From: an uncultured Bacteroidota bacterium
GTDB lineage: Bacteria > Bacteroidota > Bacteroidia > Bacteroidales > P3
Assembly (NCBI GenBank): GCA_900546465.1
Contig: URCX01000085.1
Location: 1 to 8,667 of the forward strand
Reading direction: 5' to 3'
DNA: 8,667 nucleotides
In this document: in pieces, positions 1 to 7,105 of the stretch
How positions within the stretch are numbered: the stretch's first letter is position 1
How the letters are laid out: every line of letters begins with the position of its first letter
Program-made: the position numbers and the translations under genes
The notes under the pieces: generated by a model
The model's database searches: none
Seen by the model: the letters and a program-made list of their open reading frames with translations, nothing else
What the model was told of the DNA's origin: nothing

Positions 1-2736
1 TACTTGGTCGATAAGGTGAATATTGCCCGCAATAAGGTGCAGGTCATAAATCAGTTTCAGCAGAAAGGAACGCATGCAAATCGTTATGATGTTACCATAT
101 TGGTGAACGGTCTGCCCATGGTGCAGGTTGAATTGAAAAAACGCGGTGTTGCCATTCGAGAGGCTTTCAATCAGGTACACCGATACAGCAAGGAGAGTTT
201 CAATAGTGAAAATTCTTTGTTCAAGTACTTGCAACTCTTCGTCATATCCAACGGAACGGATACCAGATACTTTGCAAACACTGTCAAGAGAGAAAAGAAC
301 AGTTTTGATTTCACCATGAATTGGGCAGAAGCTGACAATACCTTGATAAAAGACCTCAAAGACTTCACGGCGACTTTCTTCCAAAAGAACACTTTATTGC
401 AAGTGATTTTCAAATATTCGGTATTCGATGCAAACAATACTTTGCTTGTTATGCGACCTTATCAGATTGCTGCAACGGAACGTATTTTGTGGAAGATAAA
501 GTGTGCCTACAATGCCAAGAAATGGGGAACGACCGATGGTGGAGGATATATTTGGCATACGACAGGTTCGGGTAAGACACTTACCAGCTTCAAGGCGGCA
601 CGGCTTGCCACACGCCTTGACTTCATTTCAAAGGTTTTCTTTGTGGTTGATCGTAAGGATTTGGATTATCAGACAATGAAAGAATACCAACGTTTCTCGC
701 CCGACAGTGTGAACGGCTCCGATAATACGGCAGGTTTGAAACGAAATATCGAAAAGGAGGATAATAAGATAATCGTTACCACTATTCAGAAGTTGAACAA
801 TCTGATGAAGTCGGAGAACGATTTGGAAGTATATCAAAAGCCTGTTGTCTTTATCTTTGATGAGGCTCACCGTTCTCAGTTTGGCGAAGCTCAGAAAAAT
901 TTGAAGAAGAGGTTCAAGCAATATTTTCAATTCGGATTTACAGGCACACCAATATTTCCGGAGAATGCTTTGGGGGCAGAAACAACTGCAAGCGTATTCG
1001 GTCAGGAACTGCATTCATACGTTATTACCGATGCAATCAGAGATGAGAAGGTGCTTAAATTCAAGGTCGATTACAATGATGTCAGACCGAAATTCAAGTC
1101 TTGCGAGAGGGAAAGGAATGAAGAGAAACTGAGTGCCTTGGAGAACAAAGAGGCTTTACTGCACCCCGACAGAATCAGGGAAATATCACAATACATATTG
1201 CGTAATTTCAGAATAAAGACCCACAGAAACCACAGTGGGCGTGCCGGATTTAATGCTATGTTTGCCGTCAGCAGTGTTGAAGCTGCAAAACTATATTACC
1301 AAGAACTCAATAATTTGCAGAAAGATACTGAAAAGCCTTTGAAGATAGCAACCATTTTTTCTTTTGCTCCCAATGAACAACAGCATGCGGCAGGTGAGAT
1401 TTCGGAAGAGACGTTCGAACCTACTGCAATGGACAGCAGTGCCAAAGAATTTTTGAGTAAGGCGATAGAAGACTACAATGTGATGTTCGGCACGAACTTC
1501 GGAGTGGACAGCAGGGAATTTCAAAACTACTATCGGGACTTGTCCAACAGGGTAAAGAAGCAAGAGGTCGATTTGATTATAGTGGTGGGCATGTTTCTTA
1601 CCGGTTTCGATGCACCGATGTTGAATACGCTTTTTGTGGATAAGAACTTGCGTTATCATGGTTTGATACAAGCGTTCTCTCGCACAAACAGAATATATGA
1701 TATGACCAAGGCATTTGGTAATATTGTTACGTTTAGAGACTTGGAGCAAGAAACGATAGATGCCATAGCCTTGTTCGGAGATAAAAACAAAAGAAATGTC
1801 ATTCTTGAAAAGAGTTACAGAGAGTATATCGAGGGTTTTTCCGATATAGTGAACGGTATGTCTTGCAGGGGATATGTGTCTGTGGTTAAAGAGTTGCAGG
1901 ATAGGTTCCCAAGTCCGGAGAGAATAGAAACAGAGGCTGATAAAAGAGATTTTGTAAAGTTGTTCGGAGAGTATTTGCGAATAGAAAATATCTTGCAGAA
2001 CTATGATGAATTTACAATGCTTAAAGCTCTGCAAAAAATAGACCGCAACGATAATGCCGAACTTGAAGCGTTCAAGGAAAGTTACTTCTTGGATGAAGAG
2101 AAACTTGCTTTGCTTTTGAATACCGACGTTTTGAATGAAAGGATTGTTCAGGACTATCGTTCGACCTATAACGATATTCGCGATTGGCGAAGAAGGGAAC
2201 AGACGGAAAGGGAACACGAAAAATCCGGACTTGATTGGGATGATGTGGTCTTTGAGATCGATTTGCTTAAATCCCAAGAGATAGATTTGGATTACATTTT
2301 GGAATTGATTTTTGAGCATAACCGGAAAACAAAAGATAAAACAACTTTGGTAAGTGAGGTTCGCCGAATAATTAGAGCCGGTGTGGGTAACAGAGCAAAG
2401 GAAGGTCTTATTGTAGATTTTATAAATGATACGAATTTAGACAGTATTGAGGACAAACCCGGAGTTATAGAGGCATTCTTTACTTATGCTCAAGAGAAAC
2501 AAAGGGTGGAGGCTGCAACGCTTATTGCTGATGAAAGACTGAATGAAGAAGAGGCAAAACGCTATATACAACTTTCTTTGAAACGAGAGTATGCCAGCGA
2601 AAACGGAACAGACTTGAATGCTCTTTTACCAAAGATGAGTCCGCTAAATCCTCAATACCTGATAAAGAAACAAAGCGTTTTTCAAAAGATAGCTGCTTTT
2701 GTAGAGAAGTTCAGAGGAATTGGCGGGGAGATATGA
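1..2736 (+). CDS. hsdR: Type I restriction enzyme R subunit HsdR (5' partial)
   Basis: This is the endonuclease and ATP-dependent DNA translocase subunit of a type I restriction-modification complex, which cuts unmodified DNA far from its recognition site. The frame is open to the left edge, so the true start lies upstream. The TTG at base 4 is not a credible start because it falls inside the nuclease domain. Counting that TTG as residue 1, the nuclease motif is D29, then E43-L-K45 (D-x13-E-x-K) within NGLPMVQVELKK. Helicase motifs follow: Walker A TTGSGKT with K191, DEAH at 286-289, TGTP at 313-316, and motif VI QAFSRTNR at 556-563. The rest is the helical C-terminal region that contacts the methylase core. 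From family knowledge, EcoR124I HsdR is about 1,040 residues with the same nuclease spacing near residue 151, so roughly 120 residues are missing. No frameshift or stop is seen. hsdM and hsdS are not in the window. The class is very secure. Confidence 0.96.
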   Translation, partial: YLVDKVNIARNKVQVINQFQQKGTHANRYDVTILVNGLPMVQVELKKRGVAIREAFNQVHRYSKESFNSENSLFKYLQLFVISNGTDTRYFANTVKREKNSFDFTMNWAEADNTLIKDLKDFTATFFQKNTLLQVIFKYSVFDANNTLLVMRPYQIAATERILWKIKCAYNAKKWGTTDGGGYIWHTTGSGKTLTSFKAARLATRLDFISKVFFVVDRKDLDYQTMKEYQRFSPDSVNGSDNTAGLKRNIEKEDNKIIVTTIQKLNNLMKSENDLEVYQKPVVFIFDEAHRSQFGEAQKNLKKRFKQYFQFGFTGTPIFPENALGAETTASVFGQELHSYVITDAIRDEKVLKFKVDYNDVRPKFKSCERERNEEKLSALENKEALLHPDRIREISQYILRNFRIKTHRNHSGRAGFNAMFAVSSVEAAKLYYQELNNLQKDTEKPLKIATIFSFAPNEQQHAAGEISEETFEPTAMDSSAKEFLSKAIEDYNVMFGTNFGVDSREFQNYYRDLSNRVKKQEVDLIIVVGMFLTGFDAPMLNTLFVDKNLRYHGLIQAFSRTNRIYDMTKAFGNIVTFRDLEQETIDAIALFGDKNKRNVILEKSYREYIEGFSDIVNGMSCRGYVSVVKELQDRFPSPERIETEADKRDFVKLFGEYLRIENILQNYDEFTMLKALQKIDRNDNAELEAFKESYFLDEEKLALLLNTDVLNERIVQDYRSTYNDIRDWRRREQTEREHEKSGLDWDDVVFEIDLLKSQEIDLDYILELIFEHNRKTKDKTTLVSEVRRIIRAGVGNRAKEGLIVDFINDTNLDSIEDKPGVIEAFFTYAQEKQRVEAATLIADERLNEEEAKRYIQLSLKREYASENGTDLNALLPKMSPLNPQYLIKKQSVFQKIAAFVEKFRGIGGEI

Positions 2737-2828
2737 ATTATATGCAGAAAATCATATTGACAGAGTAATTTTATGCGGTTGGCTTTTAGCGGATTGACTG
2801 TTTGCCGTGATTTTTTCTTCTTTCAAAG

Positions 2829-2859
2829 TTTGGTACTTTAAGAAAATGTTGTACCTTTG
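2829..2859 (+). promoter_or_regulatory. Bacteroidota-type promoter of tRNA-Lys
   Basis: A TTTG box at 2829-2832 is followed by exactly 19 bases and then TACCTTTG at 2852-2859. This matches the primary sigma consensus of Bacteroidota (TTTG, 19-21 bases, TAnnTTTG) in every fixed position. Transcription would start a few bases before the tRNA at 2876. A short dyad, GGTAC at 2832-2836 and GTACC at 2851-2855, overlaps both boxes; whether it matters is unknown. Confidence 0.85.
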
Positions 2860-2875
2860 CACTCGCAAATGGGGA

Positions 2876-2948
2876 GACCAAGTAGCTCAGTCGGTAGAGC
2901 ACATCCCTTTTAAGGATGGGGTCCCGGGTTCGAGCCCCGGCTTGGTCA
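2876..2948 (+). tRNA. tRNA-Lys (anticodon UUU)
   Basis: All four arms fold without mismatch. The acceptor pairs GACCAAG (2876-2882) with CTTGGTC (2941-2947). The D stem is GCTC/GAGC (2885-2888 and 2897-2900). The anticodon stem is CATCC/GGATG around the loop CTTTTAA (2907-2913), which places TTT at 2909-2911. The variable loop is five bases, the T stem is CCGGG/CCCGG around TTCGAGC, and the discriminator is A2948. The CCA end is not encoded, since the next bases are CAA, so it must be added enzymatically. It is a single gene with its own promoter and terminator, not part of a tRNA cluster within this window. Confidence 0.98.
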
Positions 2949-2953
2949 CAAAG

Positions 2954-2988
2954 AAAGCGGCTTTCAGATATTTGAAGCCGCTTTTTTT
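2954..2988 (+). terminator. Intrinsic terminator after tRNA-Lys
   Basis: AAAGCGGCTT (2954-2963) pairs perfectly over ten bases with AAGCCGCTTT (2975-2984). The loop is 11 bases and the stem runs into seven T residues (2982-2988), the first three of which also take part in the stem. It begins only six bases after the tRNA. The end of the T-run is also the -33 box of the next promoter. Confidence 0.88.
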
Positions 2989-3016
2989 GTTGCCTTATGG
3001 ATTTTTCGTAACTTTG
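2986..3016 (+). promoter_or_regulatory. Bacteroidota-type promoter for the aminopeptidase leader
   Basis: TTTG at 2986-2989, a 19-base spacer and TAACTTTG at 3009-3016 fit the TTTG/TAnnTTTG consensus perfectly, with the same spacing as the tRNA promoter upstream. The -33 box is made from the last T residues of the tRNA terminator plus one G. Transcription would start near 3022, leaving a leader of about 150 bases before the aminopeptidase start at 3173. This is the only good consensus promoter seen between the tRNA and the acidic-protein gene. Confidence 0.75.
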
Positions 3017-3073
3017 CTCCCATACATGCTGCGGCTGTCGGCTTGCATGCAGGTGTGTTAAAATGTAAAGGAT

Positions 3074-3154
3074 ATGGGGCTTTTCATCATTATATCGCTT
3101 TTTCTCCTCGCTTCACATTCGGCGTGGTTTTGCGGGATTGCCCTTTTGCAGTAA
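3074..3154 (+). CDS. Possible hydrophobic leader microprotein, 26 aa
   Basis: This short open frame lies wholly within the leader of the aminopeptidase gene. It starts with ATG at 3074, ends with TAA at 3152-3154, and stops 18 bases before the aminopeptidase start. The product begins MGLFIIISLFLLAS, then carries His, Trp, Phe and Cys, and ends GIALLQ. It would be long enough to span a membrane once, with no charged residue except one His. Its start context, AAAGGATATG, is identical to that of the sigma factor gene at 5548, which favours real translation. It could be a membrane microprotein, a leader peptide coupling translation to the downstream gene, or chance. I recognise no family. An open frame this short is weak evidence by itself. 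Confidence 0.28.
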   Translation: MGLFIIISLFLLASHSAWFCGIALLQ

Positions 3155-3172
3155 ATATAAGACTTTAAGAAT

Positions 3173-5485
3173 ATGAGAAAATTCAAATCCCTTGTTTTTT
3201 GTTTGTCGATGGCTTCATGTCTGCTTTGTGCAAGTGGGGCTTTTGCTCAGAATTTCGATGTGTCGGACTATGAAATAAATCTCGATGTAAATCATTTGCA
3301 GGCGAACAGGCATATAGGTTTCACGAAAGTGAAGCTGCGTATGCTTTCTGCGGGTGATACTTCTTTGCAACTTGATTTGAAAAATCAGATTGTGGATTCC
3401 GTTTTGGTGAATGATCAAAGGGTGGTATTCGATTACGATGGGAATAAAATTCTTTTTTCTCTTCCGCAGCCTGCTTTGCAGAATGAGGAAGTGGAAGTGA
3501 GGGTGTATTATGAGGGAGGCAACAATATAGAGCCATACGGTTGGGGCGGTATTCATTATACGAACGGCATCATTTATAATCTCGGCATTGCTTTCGGTGA
3601 TTTCCCGCATGCGTACGGCAGGGCTTGGTTTGCATGCAAGGATAGCTTTACGGACAAAGCTCGTTTCAGGTTTAATATAAGCGTAAACAAAGATGTAAAG
3701 GCGGTGTGCGGCGGTGTGCTGGATTCTGTCAGCAGGGGCGAGACGGCGGATACTTATCATTGGACGTTAAACAGGGAAATTCCTACTTATTTGGCGAGTA
3801 TGACCGTTGCGAATTTTGCTCTTATGGAACGCAATCTGCAATCCATAAAGGGCAATGTACCTTTGCAGGTGTTTTATTTCCATTCCGACAGTGCGGGGGT
3901 GTATCGTAATTTCGAGAATTTCGATTCTGCTTTTGCGAATATGGAAAGGCTTTTCGGGGCTTTTCCTTTCGATAGGGTGGGTTATTGTACCACTCCGCAG
4001 GGAAGCATGGAGCATGTGGATAATATTGCTTTTGTTCGTTCGCTTGCCTCTGCTTTCTCGCCTGCTTCCCAATCCGTGATGGTGCATGAGTTTGCCCATT
4101 CGTGGTTCGGCAATCTGATGACTTGCGAAAGTGCGGGGGATATGTGGATAAACGAGGGTTGGACGACTTTTACGGAGAGGCTGAACCTTGAAGCCATGTA
4201 TGGCAGCGAGTATGCCAAGGAGCATTTCCGCCAAAAGGCGGAAAAGGTGATTGCAAACCTGCCTTTGCAGGAGGGTGTTTTCGCTTTGTCTGCTGTGGAT
4301 AGCAGCAGGACATATTCTTCCACTGTTTATGATAAAGGGGCTTTGGTTGCGATGAGCCTGAAAGCCTATATGGGGGACAGTCTCTTTTATTCGAGTGTGA
4401 GAAAGTTGCTGAACGATTTTGCTTATTCCAATATAAATTCTCATACATTGAGGGATAGTCTGTCTTCTTACTCTGGCATTGATTTGACGACTTTTTTCGA
4501 TTATTACGTTTTTGATACTCTTATGCATCATTTCGCAATATCTGAAGCCGATTTCGGCAATAATTCTGCCAATATAAGGATACAATCCCGCACTGCGGGC
4601 GATGAGAATGCTTTTTGCGGCAATGCTCGTATTCCTATTACGTTTATGGATTCCGATTTTAGGCTTTGCAAGCGTATGATTGAGGACGATGGTTTGGAGA
4701 AGATGCACAGCTTTTCGCTTCCTTTCACTCCTGTTGCGGCATTCTTGGATATGGAGGAGGAGTTTTTCGATTTGACGACGGATTCTTATAAGGTAATCAA
4801 AGAAAGGGGACTTTGCGAGTTCAAGAACTCTTATTGCCGTGTGTTCGTTCATTCTTGCAGTGATAGTTTGCTTGTAAGGGGTACTTTGCATTGGGTGGGT
4901 GAGAAAAGCGATGTTGTAAAGTATGGTGTGAACAGGTTCTCCGATAAGCATTATTGGTCGATTGAGGGGATAAACACAGAGAATGCGGAAGCGGAAGCAA
5001 GGTTTTATTATGAGGTGGCAATTTCAGAGAATACATTTGACGCTTCTCTTCTGAGTTCGTACGCTTCCATAGATTCCCTTATGTTGTTTTATCGTCCGAA
5101 CATGGGCAGTGAATGGGAGTATGTGGAGACTGCCAAGCCTTCTTCCAATAAGGGGTATATTTCCACGCCTCTTCGCAAGGGTGATTACATAATGGCGATA
5201 GGCGATAGGTCTGCCGTGGGGCTTTTGGAGCAGAAGGCAAAGGAGCAGAACGGCATAAAGATTTATCCTCAGCCTGCAAGGGATTATTTGAATATCGAAT
5301 TTCCGAGAGCGGAAGAGGATTTTGTTATTTCTGTTTTCGATACCTTGGGAAGAAAAGTCTTTTCAAAAGAGGGCAAGAGGGGTTTGGATTGCATGAGGTT
5401 GAATTTCAGTCTTCCGAGCGGCAGTTATGTACTTGATTTAAGGCTTGGCGAGGGTTCTATACGCCAAAATTTCGTAGTGGAGTAG
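3173..5485 (+). CDS. Secreted M1-family metallo-aminopeptidase with T9SS type A sorting domain
   Basis: This is a 770-residue zinc aminopeptidase predicted to remove N-terminal residues from peptides outside the cell. A signal peptide spans residues 1-25, with a likely cut at AFA/QN. The N-terminal beta domain runs to about residue 210. The exopeptidase motif is GSMEH at 277-281, a variant of the classical GAMEN. The zinc site is HEFAH at 305-309 plus E328 in NEG, giving HExxH-x18-E, and Y386 in VYDKGA is the likely transition-state tyrosine. A probable beta-rich region separates catalysis from a T9SS type A sorting domain starting at IKIYPQPARDYL (about 695-770) and ending NFVVE. That domain directs export across the outer membrane by the type IX system, leaving the protein surface-bound or released. 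The ATG at 3173 gives an intact signal peptide. The sequence M-A-S-C16 weakly resembles a lipobox, but an ordinary signal peptide fits the T9SS tail better. The substrate is unknown. Confidence 0.93.
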   Translation: MRKFKSLVFCLSMASCLLCASGAFAQNFDVSDYEINLDVNHLQANRHIGFTKVKLRMLSAGDTSLQLDLKNQIVDSVLVNDQRVVFDYDGNKILFSLPQPALQNEEVEVRVYYEGGNNIEPYGWGGIHYTNGIIYNLGIAFGDFPHAYGRAWFACKDSFTDKARFRFNISVNKDVKAVCGGVLDSVSRGETADTYHWTLNREIPTYLASMTVANFALMERNLQSIKGNVPLQVFYFHSDSAGVYRNFENFDSAFANMERLFGAFPFDRVGYCTTPQGSMEHVDNIAFVRSLASAFSPASQSVMVHEFAHSWFGNLMTCESAGDMWINEGWTTFTERLNLEAMYGSEYAKEHFRQKAEKVIANLPLQEGVFALSAVDSSRTYSSTVYDKGALVAMSLKAYMGDSLFYSSVRKLLNDFAYSNINSHTLRDSLSSYSGIDLTTFFDYYVFDTLMHHFAISEADFGNNSANIRIQSRTAGDENAFCGNARIPITFMDSDFRLCKRMIEDDGLEKMHSFSLPFTPVAAFLDMEEEFFDLTTDSYKVIKERGLCEFKNSYCRVFVHSCSDSLLVRGTLHWVGEKSDVVKYGVNRFSDKHYWSIEGINTENAEAEARFYYEVAISENTFDASLLSSYASIDSLMLFYRPNMGSEWEYVETAKPSSNKGYISTPLRKGDYIMAIGDRSAVGLLEQKAKEQNGIKIYPQPARDYLNIEFPRAEEDFVISVFDTLGRKVFSKEGKRGLDCMRLNFSLPSGSYVLDLRLGEGSIRQNFVVE

Positions 5486-5547
5486 AAAAATTTTCCTTTC
5501 GGATTGTTTACTTTTTCCGTTTTTCGTTGTCTTCCGAGTAAAAGGAT

Positions 5548-6105
5548 ATGAAAGAAAAGAGGGAAATCGTCGAATTGGTGGAACTCTGTCGCAGAAATGA
5601 CAGAGTGGCTCAGCGTAAGATTTTCGAGAGATACAAAGGTGTTATGTTCTCGATATGCAAACGCTACATGAGAACGTCTGCCGAGGCGGAAGATGCTTTG
5701 ATTTCGGGTTTTACAAATGCGTTTCTGAGATTGGATTCGTATAATGGCAGCGGAACTTTCGGCAGTTGGCTGAAAGCCATAATTGTAAATAACTGCATAA
5801 ACCTCTATAAGCAGGAGCTGAGACGCAATCAGGTGGAACGAATGAGCGAGAAAGAGGAGTTTGCAGAAGAACCGGAGATTGCAGACAGATTTTCGGCTGA
5901 TGAGTTGTACGAGGCTATAAATTCCTTGGACGAAAGGTATAGAACGGTGTTCAATATGATTGTGGTCGATGGTTATAAGTATGCCGAGGTTGCCGAATGC
6001 TTGGATTCAAAGGTAGAAATCATAAAGACGATTCTTTATAGGGCGAAGCAGAAATTGAAGATATATTTAACGGAAACGGAGAAGAGAAAGGAGAGATATA
6101 TATGA
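5548..6105 (+). CDS. ECF-like sigma-70 family RNA polymerase sigma factor
   Basis: This 185-residue protein would redirect RNA polymerase to a specific promoter set. It has the two-domain layout of extracytoplasmic-function sigma factors. Region 2 spans about 24-92, including AEAEDALISGFTNAFLRL and the -10-binding stretch GTFGSWLKAIIVNNCINLYK. Region 4 spans about 120-174, with LDERYRTVF leading into a helix-turn-helix and the recognition helix KVEIIKTILYRAKQKL. There is no region 1.1 or 3. The acidic linker at about 98-112 is typical. The start at 5548 follows AAAAGGAT. The gene begins 62 bases after the aminopeptidase and overlaps the next gene by four bases (ATGA), so the latter two are probably translationally coupled. 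Many Bacteroidota sigma factors of this type sit beside a membrane anti-sigma factor, which fits the neighbour. The target regulon cannot be told from here; it is not shown to be SigP. Confidence 0.93.
   Translation: MKEKREIVELVELCRRNDRVAQRKIFERYKGVMFSICKRYMRTSAEAEDALISGFTNAFLRLDSYNGSGTFGSWLKAIIVNNCINLYKQELRRNQVERMSEKEEFAEEPEIADRFSADELYEAINSLDERYRTVFNMIVVDGYKYAEVAECLDSKVEIIKTILYRAKQKLKIYLTETEKRKERYI
6087..6093 (+). promoter_or_regulatory. Strong Shine-Dalgarno for the CHU_C membrane protein
   Basis: AAAGGAG lies eight bases before the ATG at 6102, inside the last codons of the sigma factor gene. This strong site fixes the overlapping start and suggests that the downstream partner is efficiently translated from the same message. 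Confidence 0.7.
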
Positions 6106-6983
6106 GGTTGGACGAATTATTCAGAAGTAAGTTACATAATGCCGAAGCAGAGGTTCCGAAGGGCGTTTGGGATAAATTGGAAGCGGGATTGGATAAGGCA
6201 ATGCCGCAATCGGGAGGGCTGTCCTCTTCTTCCGGAGCGGAGCTTGCTGCTTCGACAAAGGCTTCGGCTATTGTCGGTAAGACCATTGCCGGCATTGCAT
6301 TGGCAGCTATGGCGGGAGGTGGAATTTATTTGTTGAACAGCAATGATGCAAAAGAGGAAAAGCCGATTGCAAAGGCGGAAACGAAAATTGTGGAGACTGT
6401 GCAGAGGCATGTTGAAAGCAAGGCGGAAAAGCCTGTTGAGCTTTCGGTAAAAAAGAACGACATTTCATTTTCGGAAAATGTAGATTTAATTTCAGAAAAC
6501 AGCGTTTCGGAAATCGGAAATAATGAGATGGTGAAAGGGATAGAAAAAGAAAGCTCTGCAACTCTCGAAACCTTTGTGTCTCCCGTGCCTGAGACGGTGC
6601 AGGAGGAGAGACTTGTACCGGCAAAGCCTGTCGAAGAGAAGCTGCATGAGCAAAGCATACCTCAGAAGGAAGTTTGCGAGGTGAAACAGCAGCAAAGGAA
6701 ACAAGTCGAACCGGCTTTCGAGCCTGCTATCGCTATTCCCAATCTTATCTCTCCGAATAATGACGGTATAAACGACCGCTTCGAGATACGCAATTTGGAG
6801 CAATATCCCGATAATGAATTGATTATTTTCAACAGAAAGGGGAAAGTGGTTTTCAGGGCAATTTCATACGCCAACGATTGGGCTGCAGAAGGGCTTGCAG
6901 ACGGTGCATATTTCTATCGTTTTGCTGTGAGAGAAGGTTCAAAACAGAAAATTTTCACCGGAAATATCAATGTGATGAGATAA
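6102..6983 (+). CDS. Single-pass membrane protein with C-terminal CHU_C (gliding-motility-associated) domain; candidate anti-sigma factor
   Basis: This 293-residue protein has no N-terminal signal peptide. Residues 1-53 begin with a probable helix, LDELFRSKLHNAEAEVPKGVW, a style seen at the cytoplasmic end of Bacteroidota anti-sigma-like proteins. One membrane segment spans about 54-79 (IVGKTIAGIALAAMAGGGIY). A low-complexity linker rich in Lys, Glu, Val and Pro runs from about 81 to 206 and could span the periplasm. The end, about 210-293, is a CHU_C domain: PNLISPNNDGINDRFEI, then YPDNELIIFNRKGKVVF, then ADGAYFYRF. CHU_C domains are best known as T9SS type B sorting regions on secreted adhesins. 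Here the domain sits on a protein with predicted inner-membrane anchoring. The overlap with the sigma factor start/stop suggests a sigma/anti-sigma pair; that role is inferred from position and topology, not from a recognised anti-sigma domain. It could instead be a structural surface protein. Confidence 0.85.
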   Translation: MRLDELFRSKLHNAEAEVPKGVWDKLEAGLDKAMPQSGGLSSSSGAELAASTKASAIVGKTIAGIALAAMAGGGIYLLNSNDAKEEKPIAKAETKIVETVQRHVESKAEKPVELSVKKNDISFSENVDLISENSVSEIGNNEMVKGIEKESSATLETFVSPVPETVQEERLVPAKPVEEKLHEQSIPQKEVCEVKQQQRKQVEPAFEPAIAIPNLISPNNDGINDRFEIRNLEQYPDNELIIFNRKGKVVFRAISYANDWAAEGLADGAYFYRFAVREGSKQKIFTGNINVMR

Positions 6984-7066
6984 AATCGGATTTTTATTTC
7001 CCTGACAGCCAAAAGACTATATTGTAAGAGCAAAAAAAAGTGTATGAAACCCTCTTTCATTAGGTT

Positions 7067-7083
7067 CAATATCCGTAATATTG
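7067..7083 (+). repeat. Short inverted repeat before the acidic protein gene
   Basis: CAATAT (7067-7072) and ATATTG (7078-7083) form a perfect six-base dyad with five bases between the arms. The right arm overlaps TAATATTG (7076-7083), which resembles the -7 consensus TAnnTTTG with one mismatch. No clear -33 box stands at the right distance; TTTC at 7055-7058 is 17 bases upstream. Another ATATTG occurs at 7019-7024. It could be an operator over a weak promoter, or chance in AT-rich spacer DNA. Confidence 0.3.
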
Positions 7084-7105
7084 CAAAAAAATTGGAGTGG
7101 ATATA

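Noticed and set aside
1291..2319. A 342-codon minus-strand open frame opposite hsdR
   Set aside because: It is a shadow of the conserved helicase and C-terminal region of HsdR, with no recognisable motif of its own.
2733..2768. An 11-codon frame (MNYMQKIILTE) overlapping the hsdR stop by ATGA
   Set aside because: Too short and without recognisable content; the overlap can arise by chance.
2789..2816. Possible hsdR terminator: GCGG/CCGT followed by TTTTTT
   Set aside because: The stem has only four pairs, one of them wobble, with a 12-base loop, so it is not convincing.
3025..3049. CATGC/GCATG stem in the aminopeptidase leader, considered as a riboswitch element
   Set aside because: Only five pairs around a 15-base loop, and no resemblance to a known riboswitch core.
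2807..3061. An 84-codon plus-strand open frame across the tRNA and its terminator
   Set aside because: It is explained by the perfectly folding tRNA-Lys with its promoter and terminator; coding sequence would not be expected there.
3767..4951. A long minus-strand open frame (394 codons) opposite the aminopeptidase, and similar shorter ones
   Set aside because: They are antisense shadows of a gene with clear catalytic motifs; their translations show no domain and unusual composition.
5491..5525. Possible promoter or terminator between the peptidase and sigma genes (TACTTTTT; CGGA/TCCG)
   Set aside because: The -7-like box lacks a TTTG at the proper distance, and the stem is only four bases.
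7045..7068. Hairpin TGAAACC/GGTTCA in the spacer after the CHU_C gene
   Set aside because: It needs a bulge, has a long loop and is not followed by a T-run.
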